Positions 1 through 8,094 of a stretch of 64,000 nt of DNA are shown one piece after another (the stretch's first letter is position 1; every line of letters starts with the position of its first letter). The position numbers and the translations under genes were made by a program. The stretch is taken from assembly GCF_041647995.1 (NCBI RefSeq), contig NZ_JARRIB010000003.1, positions 310,001 through 374,000 of the forward strand, written 5' to 3'. The stretch comes from Pyrococcus kukulkanii (GTDB lineage: Archaea > Methanobacteriota_B > Thermococci > Thermococcales > Thermococcaceae). The notes beneath the pieces were generated by a model. The model was not told the DNA's origin and did not search any database. It saw nothing but the letters and a program-made list of their open reading frames with translations.

Positions 1-1158
1 GATCTCCTGTAAGCCAAAGCCGACCATTAAATCCCTTATTGCATCTTCGAAGTCCTTAAAGGGATCTCCTCTTCCCTGAACCGCCAGCTTTGGTTCCTCC
101 GGCTCTATGTTATTGTAGCCGTAGGCTATGAGAACATCCTCCAGGACGTCCCTAGCATGCATTATGTCATCTCTGAACGCCGGATACTTAAGCTTGGCCT
201 TTCCGCCCTCGATTTCCACAGAGTACATCATCCTCCTGAGGAGCTCCTTTATCTCCTCATCCTTCAAATCAAGACCGGAGAGCTTCCTTATGTAACTAAG
301 GTCAACTTCGAACTCTCTCGGGGTTAAGTCCGGGGTTTCTATCTCGAAGTCCTTGTATACAACTTTAACGCTCTTGATCCTTCCTCCTCTCTCCGCCAAT
401 GCTGTTACCATAACGTTTAAGGCCAGCATTATCTTCTTTAGATCCCATCCAGTAACATCTATGAAAACATTCTTAGTTTCTTCAGTTACCCTTCCCGTAT
501 ACTCCGAGTTTATTATCGGGGGCATTGAGAGAACGTTCCCTTTGGAATCAACAAGTAATGGATAATAGGGTTTGCCCCTGATTAAGTGCCCATACTCCTT
601 ACCTTTCTCGTGCTTCTCCAAGACTTCTTCAAGGGTTAGCTCCTCAGTGAACCCCAGGGGGACAAACTTCTCACTCCTCTCTGCGGCCCTGTAATAAATT
701 GGGGGCTTAACTTTGTCAAAGTCAAAGACTCCTATCGCTACTTCCCTTCTCCTCCTCCCAAAGGTTAAGGCTACCTTCTCCTGGAGTTGGATTAGTTGAC
801 TCAGTGAATCTTCGTCAAACTCCAGTCCCTCCACTATGGCGTAAACACCGTACGGCCTTACATCCTTGAGCTTTTCATCAACGTAAACTACAACGTCGCT
901 CTTCTCAACTTTGTACTCAGGAAGCCCCTTCTGGATGCCTAGGGCAAATCTTATCTGCCTAGCAACACCCTCCGCACTCCACAGGTCGGGTCTGTTCGTG
1001 TCCTTTGAATCAAGCTTGAAGTAAACCTTTCCATTCTCTTCCCAAACATCGTCAAGCTCACACTTTGCATATAAAACTAAGTCTTCCCACTCCTCGATGC
1101 TGAACTCCCTTCCTATGAGCCTTTCCAAATCGGATTTTGAAACATCGAACTTTGGCAT
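1..1158 (-). CDS. pheT: Phenylalanyl-tRNA synthetase beta subunit (3' part outside window)
   Basis: Charges tRNA-Phe as part of the alpha2-beta2 synthetase in the cytoplasm. The open frame runs from an ATG at 1158, preceded by a ggggg-rich ribosome binding site, to the left edge without a stop. It therefore covers about 386 of the roughly 556 residues usual for archaeal PheT. The translation begins MPKFDVSKSDLERLIG and contains the B3/B4-like region and the start of the B5 domain, as in the archaeal beta subunit. It lies just downstream of pheS on the same strand, separated by a hairpin-containing 58-bp spacer, so the two are probably cotranscribed. The missing C-terminus is only a window effect. 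Confidence 0.93.
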   Translation of the reverse strand, partial: MPKFDVSKSDLERLIGREFSIEEWEDLVLYAKCELDDVWEENGKVYFKLDSKDTNRPDLWSAEGVARQIRFALGIQKGLPEYKVEKSDVVVYVDEKLKDVRPYGVYAIVEGLEFDEDSLSQLIQLQEKVALTFGRRRREVAIGVFDFDKVKPPIYYRAAERSEKFVPLGFTEELTLEEVLEKHEKGKEYGHLIRGKPYYPLLVDSKGNVLSMPPIINSEYTGRVTEETKNVFIDVTGWDLKKIMLALNVMVTALAERGGRIKSVKVVYKDFEIETPDLTPREFEVDLSYIRKLSGLDLKDEEIKELLRRMMYSVEIEGGKAKLKYPAFRDDIMHARDVLEDVLIAYGYNNIEPEEPKLAVQGRGDPFKDFEDAIRDLMVGFGLQEI

Positions 1159-1176
1159 ATTATCACCCCCTTTGTG

Positions 1177-1215
1177 GGCTGGAAGCCTCGCCCTTTAGGA
1201 CGGGGAAGAGGTCAG
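1177..1215. repeat. Hairpin motif in pheS-pheT spacer, resembling an IS200/IS605 end
   Basis: The spacer between pheS and pheT contains aagcctcgccctttagg (1183-1199) followed by acgggg, an imperfect stem around a ttt loop. A second copy, aagcctcgtcctttagg, lies at 50035-50051. Archaeal IS200/IS605-type elements have ends of this general look, so a stranded insertion-sequence end is my inference. A conserved structured spacer acting on pheT translation is the alternative. Confidence 0.45.
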
Positions 1216-1216
1216 C

Positions 1217-2719
1217 TCACCAGATTAGCCTAGCTTCCCTGAGCCACTTCAAGTCATAGCTGAATAGGTACCTTATATCGTCGATTCCAAGCTTGAACAT
1301 CGCCAACCTGTCAATTCCAATTCCCCAAGCTATTACAGGCTCCTTTATTCCCAAGGCTTCTGTCATCTCTTCTCTGAACACTCCCGCCCCTCCAAACTCA
1401 ACCCAGCCAAGCTCTGGATGATAGGCACTCAGCTGAACACTTGGCTCAGTGAACGGGTAATAGTCAGGAAAGAACTTGACCTTCTTGGCCCCAGCTATCT
1501 CTATTGCAAATCTCTTGAGTATCCCAAGGAGATGCCTGAAGGTCAAATCCTCACCAACCACAAAGCCGTCAATCTGGTTGAACTCTATTAAGTGCGTCCT
1601 ATCTAGAACATCTGGCCTAAAGACCCTCTGTATAGTGAAGTACTTCCCAGGAATTTGAACACCCTCAGCAAGTTGCCTTGCGCTTAAGGCTGTGGCGTGA
1701 GCCCTTGGCATTAGCAACATTGCCCTCTCCGGGCTCCAAACGTAGCCCCACCCTCTTGATCCTGCTAATCCTTTTTCATGAGCGGTTTTAACTCTCTCGA
1801 CTAGCTCCTTGTTAGGGAGGTATCCCTTTTCGGGATACTTGAGCTGATATGTATCGGTCCACTCCCTCGCTGGGTGATTCTGAGGCTGGAACAGGGCATC
1901 AAAGTTCCAGAACTGGGTCTCGATTAAACTATCAACGGTCATCTCGATGAAGCCCATCTCAATTAACCTTCTCCTTATCTTATCAAGGAAAACCCTATAG
2001 GGTTGCTTTTTCCCAGGGTAGATCCTCTTAACTGGTGCCTTTATGTTGAAGGGCTTGAACTCAACTTCCTTCCACTTGCCCGTGCTTATTAGTTCTGGTG
2101 TTAGAATTGTAACTTCCCTCTTTAGTTCTATTCCTTCCTTCACGAGCTCTAAGCCCTTCTCCGTTATCTCAACGATCCTTTCCACTATCTCATCTTCCTG
2201 AACTACCTTTCTCCTCTTGAGCTCCTTAACTGAGATTACCTTCTCGACTTCCTCACGTGCGAGATAACCTTTTACCGCAAGCTTTTCGAGAATTTCGTCG
2301 ATTGCCCTCTTTCCAGCTTTCTCCCCCTTCTCAGTGATCTCGAGTATTAACCCTTCAGGAGTCTTTTCAACTTTAACCCACCCCTCTTTTCTCAGTACAC
2401 CGACTATTGGCTTTATCTCGTCTTTAGCCAGAACTTCCCTTAATTCGTCAAGTTTAACTCTCTTTCTCTCTTTCAGCAACTTAAGGGCCCTCACTTCTGG
2501 CAGACCTATTTCAGCGTACTTCTTCCCTGTATCTGTAAGCTTAACAACCTTTTCCCTTTTCTCTTCAAGCCTTACAAGCCCCTGGGATTGAAGCGTTAGA
2601 ATTGCTCTCATAACGGCAACTTGCTCAAGTCCCGTTGCCTTCATCAACTTCTCGACTTCTGCCCTTTTCAGTTCTCCCAGCTTAAGTAAGACCAGCTTTT
2701 CGTTGTAGCTAAGAGTCAT
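1217..2719 (-). CDS. pheS: Phenylalanyl-tRNA synthetase alpha subunit
   Basis: Catalytic subunit of phenylalanyl-tRNA synthetase, about 500 residues, the usual archaeal length. The N-terminal ~200 residues are repeated winged-helix DNA/tRNA-binding units. The C-terminal half is the class II aminoacylation core with motif 2 ([12 protein letters not shown] region) and motif 3 ([14 protein letters not shown]). I prefer the ATG at 2719 (MTLSYNEKL) to a GTG two codons upstream because it has the better spacing from a ggggtg ribosome binding site. A TATA-like box at 2749-2757 lies upstream and faces the divergent RNA candidate. pheT follows on the same strand. Confidence 0.96.
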   Translation of the reverse strand: MTLSYNEKLVLLKLGELKRAEVEKLMKATGLEQVAVMRAILTLQSQGLVRLEEKREKVVKLTDTGKKYAEIGLPEVRALKLLKERKRVKLDELREVLAKDEIKPIVGVLRKEGWVKVEKTPEGLILEITEKGEKAGKRAIDEILEKLAVKGYLAREEVEKVISVKELKRRKVVQEDEIVERIVEITEKGLELVKEGIELKREVTILTPELISTGKWKEVEFKPFNIKAPVKRIYPGKKQPYRVFLDKIRRRLIEMGFIEMTVDSLIETQFWNFDALFQPQNHPAREWTDTYQLKYPEKGYLPNKELVERVKTAHEKGLAGSRGWGYVWSPERAMLLMPRAHATALSARQLAEGVQIPGKYFTIQRVFRPDVLDRTHLIEFNQIDGFVVGEDLTFRHLLGILKRFAIEIAGAKKVKFFPDYYPFTEPSVQLSAYHPELGWVEFGGAGVFREEMTEALGIKEPVIAWGIGIDRLAMFKLGIDDIRYLFSYDLKWLREARLIW

Positions 2720-2749
2720 ACTCACACCCCGAGAAGTGAGGGTCGAAGG

Positions 2750-2758
2750 TTTAAAAAT
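2750..2758 (+). promoter_or_regulatory. TATA box for the GC-rich RNA candidate
   Basis: The sequence tttaaaaat is centred about 26 bp before the first GC-rich base at 2780, the normal archaeal TATA-to-start distance. No protein gene begins on the plus strand there. The same AT stretch could also serve pheS on the minus strand. Confidence 0.55.
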
Positions 2759-2779
2759 CCTTTTTGGTTAAATTAGAAT

Positions 2780-2910
2780 GTCCGACCCCGCCCGGAGGCC
2801 CGACCGAGGGAGCGTGCCGATAACGGCACGCCGTGAACGAGGCGACGTCGCCGGGCGGACAGGGCCCGGTCTCCGGGGCCGCCTGAGGGAGCCGATAATG
2901 GCGAACAATG
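2780..2910 (+). ncRNA. GC-rich structured RNA, probable H/ACA guide RNA
   Basis: This segment of about 130 bases is far more GC-rich than its AT-rich surroundings, a hallmark of stable RNAs in Pyrococcus genomes. The 5' end (gtccg, gcccgg) can pair with ccgggcggac at 2851-2860, closing one long hairpin that is followed at once by ACA (2859-2861). A second hairpin region ends at another ACA (2905-2907). The inner hairpin gtgccgataacggcac is a perfect 6-bp stem. Internal TGA/GA pairs could form K-turns, as H/ACA RNAs need for L7Ae. A TATA box sits 26 bp upstream. The exact ends, number of hairpins and target uridines are not determined. Long ORFs that cross it are GC artefacts. Confidence 0.68.
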
Positions 2911-2932
2911 AGGGCGGGTGGATAAACCGGGC

Positions 2933-3571
2933 CTATACTGCTTCAATTCTTATCCTGTCCCCATCTTTGAGATTCAGGGCTTTTCTCAAGTTTACGGAGG
3001 CTATTATCTCCGCTATCTTTGGAGGATGAATCGTCCGCGAAGGAATGACTATTGCCCCCTCAATACCATTTATCCTGATTCGATAAGCTCTGACGTCTCC
3101 AAAAGTTCTTCCATTCTTTACAAAACCTGGGATTATTATAGGCCGAGAGTTACAGAGCGCATCGAATATTGTCTTTGGAAAGATTACCTTAACGTTTAGG
3201 GTTCCTGGGTAGGGATTAAATCCCAAGTACTCTCTTATCAGGGGAGAGTACTGCTTAACATAATAGGCCCCTTCCCCAATCCCGGAAACTACCTCGCCGA
3301 TAATTATCCCCCTGTAAAGTGCTGATGATAACTCCTCGTACAGAGTTTCAAGTAACTCCATACCTTCATCCTTTATCTGAACCAATGTACCCCTTTTTGA
3401 GCACCTTCTTGAGATGTACCCCAATTCTTCGAGCTCATCAAGCCACCTGAGAACTGTCTGAGGAGAAACATTGAGCTCTTTAGCGAGCTCTCTTAGGGTC
3501 ACCGTAATCTCCCTTCCTATTGCTCCCCTCTTTGTAAGGTTTATTAAGAGGAACAGGGTTTTAAGTTTCAT
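2933..3571 (-). CDS. ribK: CTP-dependent riboflavin kinase with N-terminal HTH
   Basis: Archaeal riboflavin kinase makes FMN from riboflavin using CTP. Residues ~1-85 form a winged helix-turn-helix ([20 protein letters not shown]) and the C-terminal ~125 residues form the RibK barrel, with the GIGEGAYYV and PGTLNVKV signatures. At 212 residues it matches the HTH-fused form of the family. The ATG at 3571 overlaps the stop of the endonuclease V gene (ATGA), indicating translational coupling. The fused HTH suggests that it also acts as a transcription regulator; that is inference. Its 3' end lies close to the 3' end of the opposite-strand RNA candidate. Confidence 0.92.
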   Translation of the reverse strand: MKLKTLFLLINLTKRGAIGREITVTLRELAKELNVSPQTVLRWLDELEELGYISRRCSKRGTLVQIKDEGMELLETLYEELSSALYRGIIIGEVVSGIGEGAYYVKQYSPLIREYLGFNPYPGTLNVKVIFPKTIFDALCNSRPIIIPGFVKNGRTFGDVRAYRIRINGIEGAIVIPSRTIHPPKIAEIIASVNLRKALNLKDGDRIRIEAV

Positions 3572-4119
3572 TTTATCCTCCCCTTTGACAATTTATCTGC
3601 TAATTTTAAGGGTTTTGGATAGCCTGTTTCATCGAGAACTTGGCTAATCACTTCAATGGCATCTTTAAGGGTTACTAAATTTCCAACGCTAACATATACT
3701 TTCCCTACCTTTTCGTAGCTTCCCGGAGGGATCCCCCTTAGGAGTTTCTTTGCGACACCTATCGTTGGCTTCTGAAGGACAACCCCGATGTGAGAGGCAA
3801 GACCATATCCACGGGGATGAGCCTTTCCATGTCCTTCTACAATTAACACATCAAAGCTCTCTCCTTTAGATGCCAGCAAAATGGGCTTGGTTTCTCGAAG
3901 GAAGAAAAATGTGGGAATGTAGGGGAACGAAATTTCAACTTTCAATGTTTTCATTTTTATAATGTCACACCCAGGATAAGTGCATATAACAAAGCCCACC
4001 TTAGCTAGGTCCCCTTTATATGAAACATCAACGGCAGCAATTCTTTCGACCTTCCTAAGGGGGACTTCCCTAACTTTCCTACTCAGCTTTTCCTGAGCTT
4101 TTGCTATTTTCTCCAGCAT
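3568..4119 (-). CDS. nfi: Endonuclease V
   Basis: Repair nuclease that cuts DNA (and often RNA) beside deaminated adenine (inosine). The translation has the family core: AAVDVSY with the first metal-binding Asp, [10 protein letters not shown] with the second acidic residue, and the [10 protein letters not shown] and GVAKKLL segments. I choose ATG 4119 (MLEKIAKAQ), which has a ggagg ribosome binding site. The longer reading that starts at 4146 would add ten non-conserved residues. The start lies inside the 3' end of the translin gene, and the stop overlaps the ribK start, so three genes form a tightly packed operon. Confidence 0.93.
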   Translation of the reverse strand: MLEKIAKAQEKLSRKVREVPLRKVERIAAVDVSYKGDLAKVGFVICTYPGCDIIKMKTLKVEISFPYIPTFFFLRETKPILLASKGESFDVLIVEGHGKAHPRGYGLASHIGVVLQKPTIGVAKKLLRGIPPGSYEKVGKVYVSVGNLVTLKDAIEVISQVLDETGYPKPLKLADKLSKGRIK

Positions 4120-4729
4120 TGATGGCCTCCTCCAGCTTTCTCTCAAGCTTCATATTTAGCTTTGCCCTTGTTAGATCCTCAAGTGTTCTCTCCAATATGT
4201 ACCTTGCCTGATCCTGCTTCTGCCTGACGTTAACGAGACCTTTTGGATACTCAAGCGTTATTAGTTCTCCATATACTTCCTCCATAAACTTGTACGTTTC
4301 CTCAGCTCTCTCTATGTTCCCCTCCATTAGGCTTATCAGGAAATATCTCCTTAGCTCACCTATGAAGTCACCAACCCCTAGGATGTAATCTTGGGGTGGT
4401 ACACCCAGTTCCTCGTAGCTTGGAAAATCTTTGTTCGTTAAGTAGTGGTGTAGTAATGTTGCCTCAGTAAACTCTTGGTTTGCGGTTTGCACGTGGCCTG
4501 TATAGTAAAGATCAGGATGATTGCTCAACTTCTCCCTTAGCATGGCCACGAGCTCTCCTGCTTTCTTGAGTCTCTCCTCAGCTATACCCAGTTCCCCTCT
4601 ATGCATGGCCTTTATTGAATCCCCACTCAGTCTCACTATCTCCCTTGTGATTTGGAGAGCTTCTTCCCTGAGGGAATCTTTCTCATCAAGCACTTCCTTG
4701 ACCTTTCTTATTGCTTCTTCAATTCTCAT
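4079..4729 (-). CDS. Translin family protein
   Basis: All-alpha, highly charged protein of 216 residues with the translin-like [13 protein letters not shown] and [18 protein letters not shown] segments. Eukaryotic translin/TRAX binds single-stranded nucleic acid and the complex has RNase activity; archaeal homologues form octamers and have been linked to RNA processing. It is first in an operon with endonuclease V and riboflavin kinase and overlaps the former by 41 bp. The start at 4729 has a ggtggtag ribosome binding site. The AT-rich spacer 4730-4813 must hold divergent promoters for this operon and for tfs. Confidence 0.9.
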   Translation of the reverse strand: MRIEEAIRKVKEVLDEKDSLREEALQITREIVRLSGDSIKAMHRGELGIAEERLKKAGELVAMLREKLSNHPDLYYTGHVQTANQEFTEATLLHHYLTNKDFPSYEELGVPPQDYILGVGDFIGELRRYFLISLMEGNIERAEETYKFMEEVYGELITLEYPKGLVNVRQKQDQARYILERTLEDLTRAKLNMKLERKLEEAINAGENSKSSGKAE

Positions 4730-4813
4730 GATCTACCACCACTTATCTTGAGATAACAAAGTTTTTATCTTGAACGGCCTAACTTTGCCCTCGGCTAATG
4801 TGGGGGTGAGAAA

Positions 4814-5146
4814 ATGGTGAAGTTCTGTCCTAAGTGCGGGAGTATCATGATTCCTGATAAAAAGAGAGGAGTTTTCGTTTGCAGGAAGTGCGGTTATGAG
4901 GAGCCAATAAATCCTGAGGATGCCAAGGCTTACAAGAGAACTGAAGAGGTAAAGCACAAGCCCGATGAGGGAGTTATTGTAGTTGAGCAGGATTTTTCAA
5001 CCCTACCCACGGCAAAAGTTACGTGCCCCAAGTGTGGCTACCATGAGGCGTGGTGGTGGGAGTTACAGACTAGGGCGGGAGATGAGCCAAGCACGATCTT
5101 CTATAAGTGTAAAAGGTGTGGCTACGTATGGAGGAGTTACGAATAG
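4814..5146 (+). CDS. tfs: Transcription factor S (TFIIS/RpoM-like)
   Basis: Transcript-cleavage factor of archaeal RNA polymerase that rescues backtracked complexes. It has an N-terminal zinc ribbon (Cys 5, 8, 23 and 26) and a C-terminal ribbon (CPKCGYHEA ... CKRCGYVW). Between these lies the AGDEPSTIFYKC loop, which carries the paired Asp-Glu that donates to the polymerase active site. Length (110 aa) is typical. A gggggtgag ribosome binding site precedes the ATG. It opens a run of replication and transcription genes (small protein, PCNA, GINS) with overlapping or near-overlapping ends. Confidence 0.95.
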   Translation: MVKFCPKCGSIMIPDKKRGVFVCRKCGYEEPINPEDAKAYKRTEEVKHKPDEGVIVVEQDFSTLPTAKVTCPKCGYHEAWWWELQTRAGDEPSTIFYKCKRCGYVWRSYE

Positions 5147-5307
5147 AGGTTCTCAGGAGGTTGGCTGAAAGGGCTTTAAAAGATCTGGAGGAGGCATATA
5201 AAAGGACCCCTGATATAAACAACGGAAAGACTTATCTATGGAGAGGTAAAGAAAGAGTTAGGCTCATGCTTAACATTCTGAAGGAGGTGCAGGAGGATGC
5301 CATTTGA
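5128..5307 (+). CDS. Small conserved charged protein between tfs and pcn
   Basis: A 59-residue Arg/Lys/Glu-rich, probably helical protein starting MEELRIEVLRRLAERA. The start overlaps the last codons of tfs and the stop overlaps the first codons of pcn, so it is embedded in the operon and translationally coupled on both sides. That arrangement, more than its sequence, argues that it is real. I do not recognise a family. Its position suggests a role near replication or transcription elongation, but this is a guess. Confidence 0.75.
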   Translation: MEELRIEVLRRLAERALKDLEEAYKRTPDINNGKTYLWRGKERVRLMLNILKEVQEDAI

Positions 5308-6046
5308 AATAGTCTTTGAGGGGGCTAAGGAGTTCGCCCAGCTCATAGAGACGGCAAGTAGGCTTATAGACGAGGCAGCTTTCAAGGTTACAGAAGAAGG
5401 AATAAGTATGAGGGCGATGGATCCGAGTAGGGTTGTTCTAATTGATCTTAACCTCCCAACGAGCATTTTCAGTAAGTATGAGGTCGATGGAGAAGAGACT
5501 ATTGGAGTAAATATGGATCACTTCAAGAAGGTTCTCAAAAGAGGAAAAGCCAAGGACACCCTTATCCTGAGAAAGGGCGAGGAAAACTTCCTCGAGATAA
5601 GCTTACAAGGAACTGCAACAAGGACATTTAGGCTCCCGCTTATAGACGTTGAGGAGATAGAAGTTGACCTTCCAGATCTCCCCTTCACGGCTAAGGTGGT
5701 TGTCTTGGGAGAGGTTCTCAAGGAGGCCGTCAAGGATGCCTCCCTTGTCAGTGACAGCCTCAAGTTCATAGCTGGGGAGAACGAGTTCATAATGAGGGCC
5801 GAGGGAGAAACCCAGGAAGTTGAAATAAAACTCACGCTGGAAGATGAAGGATTGCTCGACCTAGAGGTTCAGGAGGAAACCAAGAGCGCCTACGGTGTCA
5901 GCTATCTAGCAGATATGGTTAAGGGCATTGGAAAGGCTGATGAGGTAACGATAAAGTTCGGCAACGAGATGCCAATGCAGATGGAGTACTACATTAGAGA
6001 TGAGGGTAGGCTAATATTCCTGCTTGCACCAAGAGTTGAGGAGTGA
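5297..6046 (+). CDS. pcn: DNA polymerase sliding clamp PCNA
   Basis: Homotrimeric ring that tethers DNA polymerase, ligase, FEN1 and other PIP-box proteins to DNA. The 249 residues match Pyrococcus PCNA closely (MPFEIVFEGAKEFAQLI at the start, LLAPRVEE at the end). They include the interdomain connector region and the basic helices that line the ring (KKVLKRGKAKDT). The ATG has two good upstream sites (aaggaggtg, aggagg). A GINS gene follows 31 bp downstream, so clamp and replicative-helicase accessory are probably coexpressed. The T-rich stretch just after the stop may give partial termination. Confidence 0.98.
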   Translation: MPFEIVFEGAKEFAQLIETASRLIDEAAFKVTEEGISMRAMDPSRVVLIDLNLPTSIFSKYEVDGEETIGVNMDHFKKVLKRGKAKDTLILRKGEENFLEISLQGTATRTFRLPLIDVEEIEVDLPDLPFTAKVVVLGEVLKEAVKDASLVSDSLKFIAGENEFIMRAEGETQEVEIKLTLEDEGLLDLEVQEETKSAYGVSYLADMVKGIGKADEVTIKFGNEMPMQMEYYIRDEGRLIFLLAPRVEE

Positions 6047-6077
6047 CTTTTCTTTCTTTCATTTCTAGGTGTTGCTT

Positions 6078-6641
6078 ATGGATATAGAAGTTTTAAGAAA
6101 GCTCCTCGAAAGGGAACTCTCTTCAGATGAGCTTACTGAGATAGATGAAGAGTTTTATAAGGATCTAGCTAGCTTTAGGAAGGCCCTCGAGATAAATGCC
6201 GAAAGACATGAGGAGAGGGGAGAGGATATAGAGAAGAGGCTCTATTTGGCTCAGATTTCTCTACTTCAGCAGATAGTTAGAGAAATACTCAAGATAAGGT
6301 TGCATAAAATAGTTGATATGGCCTTTGAAGGGGTTCCCAGGAACCTAGTTGGAGACGAAAAAAAGATATTCGCAATAATATCTGCCTTCATAAACGGAGA
6401 GCCTCTCCCTCTCGAGGGAGAAGTGGAGATAAAAGAAACCGAGGAGATTATCGAAGAGAAACAGACAAAGCCCGCTTTTATTGACCTTTACCTGCTAAGG
6501 GTGGATATACCTAGGATCATAGACGAAGAGCTCAGGGAGTATGGACCCTTCAAGGCCGGAGACTTAGTCAGCCTTCCAAGATCCCTGGGAAATGTTTTAG
6601 TGAAGAGAGAAGTCGCCGATAGGATAACACTAAGCCTTTAG
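6078..6641 (+). CDS. GINS complex subunit Gins15/51
   Basis: Subunit of the archaeal GINS complex, which links MCM helicase, primase and clamp at the fork. The 187-residue protein starts MDIEVLRKLLEREL, has a helical A domain (~1-105), an acidic linker (EIKETEEIIEEK), then a short beta-type B domain at the C-terminus (LRVDIPRIIDEELREYGPFKAGDLVSLP in segments). The A-then-B order is that of Gins51/Sld5-Psf1 type subunits rather than Gins23. I choose ATG 6078 over an upstream GTG. The last 12 bp overlap the convergent MFS gene. Confidence 0.88.
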   Translation: MDIEVLRKLLERELSSDELTEIDEEFYKDLASFRKALEINAERHEERGEDIEKRLYLAQISLLQQIVREILKIRLHKIVDMAFEGVPRNLVGDEKKIFAIISAFINGEPLPLEGEVEIKETEEIIEEKQTKPAFIDLYLLRVDIPRIIDEELREYGPFKAGDLVSLPRSLGNVLVKREVADRITLSL

Positions 6642-7862
6642 AACCAGAATCAAGGCCAAGATTAATGGAACAGCTGTTGAGTACAGCATTAGCTCAAAGC
6701 TTATGTCCGCTAAGTATCCGCCCAGTAGGGGACCAACTACCCACCCGAGACTCATCATGGTGTTAAGTAGACCCATTCCCTGGCCCCTCTCTACTGGAAG
6801 AACTCTTTTGGCAACATATGTTGAGGAGGAGCTTATCATCATTGCCCACTTTATTCCAGAGAGTATGCATACGAGGGTCATAAGCTCAACGGAATTTGCC
6901 CAAGCGTAGCCTAAGAAGGTGAATATGTAGCCAATCAGGGAGATTTTATAAAATAATCCTTCACCATACTTATCTATTAGTCTCCCAATTGCGAGGGAGC
7001 TTAAAGCTGCAGCTAAGGAGTCAATGCCAAAGAACATGCCAACGAATTCTTCTCCAAACTTCTCTTGGAAGTACACGGAGAGTGTTGAGTAAACCTCACC
7101 AGACGCTATCATCGCCAAGAACACTGAGATGTAAAACAATCCAAGTTTTCCCTTCATTAATCTTTTGAACGCTAACTTCGTTAGCTCAACCCTCTCAGAT
7201 TCTCTGCCCTCTTGCCCTATTATTAATTTGTCACCTCCCCTTTTCGGTCTCTCCCTCTCCTTTATCGGGATCAGAAACAGTATTGAGAGTAGGGAAAATG
7301 CAGAGGCTACGAAGAAGGCACTCCTAACGTCCATACTCTTCACTATGTAACTCCCTAGGAAGTTACCGGCCATGTAACCTATGTTCTCAACAAAGTTAAA
7401 GAAACCAAAAGCCGACCCTATCTTTGTAGAGAGCTCTGGGATTAGTGCTGAGTAGGCCGGTGTCATTGAAGCGCCTAAGGCTCCCTGTATCGCCCTAAAT
7501 CCAAGTAGGAGGATCGGAGTTGTTATAAAAGCTATTACGGCGTAAGTTGTTGCTGAGGAGAGTATTCCTAGGGCTATGAAGGGTTTCCTTTTTCCTATCC
7601 TATCTGAGAGATAGCCGAAGGGATATTGGAAAATGGTTGACGTTATATTGAAAACAACGCTGAGCATCCCAACAAGGAACATAGTTCCCCCAATAATCTT
7701 CATGTATACCGTGAGGTAGGGGAACGCTATTCCCCAAGATAAGTTAGCGAAGAACATTGCTATAGCAAAGAAAAGCATGTTCCTCCTTGTTATACTTTTC
7801 TTTCGAACTTTTCTTGCTTTCTCGTTTATTCCCTGGAGCGTCACTGCTTTCCTAGGGTTCAT
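6630..7862 (-). CDS. MFS transporter
   Basis: Major facilitator superfamily permease of about 410 residues with twelve hydrophobic segments and a central charged loop (KERERPKRGG region). The motif A-like loop between helices 2 and 3 reads GYLSDRIGKRKP and its half-repeat reads GRLIDKYGEGL. The substrate cannot be told from sequence; drug or sugar-phosphate export are both possible. The ATG at 7862 has an aggtgg ribosome binding site; an upstream start at 7871 is less likely. It converges with the GINS gene, so the 3' ends overlap by 12 bp. Confidence 0.88.
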   Translation of the reverse strand: MNPRKAVTLQGINEKARKVRKKSITRRNMLFFAIAMFFANLSWGIAFPYLTVYMKIIGGTMFLVGMLSVVFNITSTIFQYPFGYLSDRIGKRKPFIALGILSSATTYAVIAFITTPILLLGFRAIQGALGASMTPAYSALIPELSTKIGSAFGFFNFVENIGYMAGNFLGSYIVKSMDVRSAFFVASAFSLLSILFLIPIKERERPKRGGDKLIIGQEGRESERVELTKLAFKRLMKGKLGLFYISVFLAMIASGEVYSTLSVYFQEKFGEEFVGMFFGIDSLAAALSSLAIGRLIDKYGEGLFYKISLIGYIFTFLGYAWANSVELMTLVCILSGIKWAMMISSSSTYVAKRVLPVERGQGMGLLNTMMSLGWVVGPLLGGYLADISFELMLYSTAVPLILALILVLKA

Positions 7863-7945
7863 TATAACCACCTTCTAAACGTTTAACCGAGAACCATATA
7901 GGAGTAAAGCTTATAAGCTCATCGGGTGCTAAAGCTTAATCGAGT

Positions 7946-8094
7946 GGGGGCGTGGTGTAGCCTGGTCCATCATCGCGGGCTCCAGAGGCCATGAGGACAG
8001 GCGGGTTTGCTGACCTCGGGGCGTGATGAACCTTTGGAGCCCCGAGGGCCGGAGAAACCCGCGGACCGGGGTTCAAATCCCCGCGCCCCCACCA
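7946..8094 (+). tRNA. tRNA-Trp(CCA) with a box C/D guide-RNA intron
   Basis: Acceptor stem gggggcg (7946-7952) pairs with cgccccc (8084-8090), with encoded CCA at 8092-8094. The anticodon CCA (7982-7984) lies in ctccag, and exon 2 resumes at acccgc near 8057. The intervening ~71 nt (about 7986-8056) is an intron at the canonical position after base 37. It contains C box atgagga (7991), D' box ctga (8010), C' box gtgatga (8023) and a degenerate D box ccga (8042). By the N+5 rule the guide before the D box pairs with ggctcca and points to C34, and the guide before D' pairs with aaacccgc and points to position 39. A TATA-like box lies around 7908-7916. Confidence 0.95.

Noticed and set aside
2778-3199. 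Open frames (83 and 93 codons) over the GC-rich block next to ribK
   Set aside because: They run through foldable GC-rich sequence with an RNA-type promoter and then through ribK in antisense; codon content is not protein-like.
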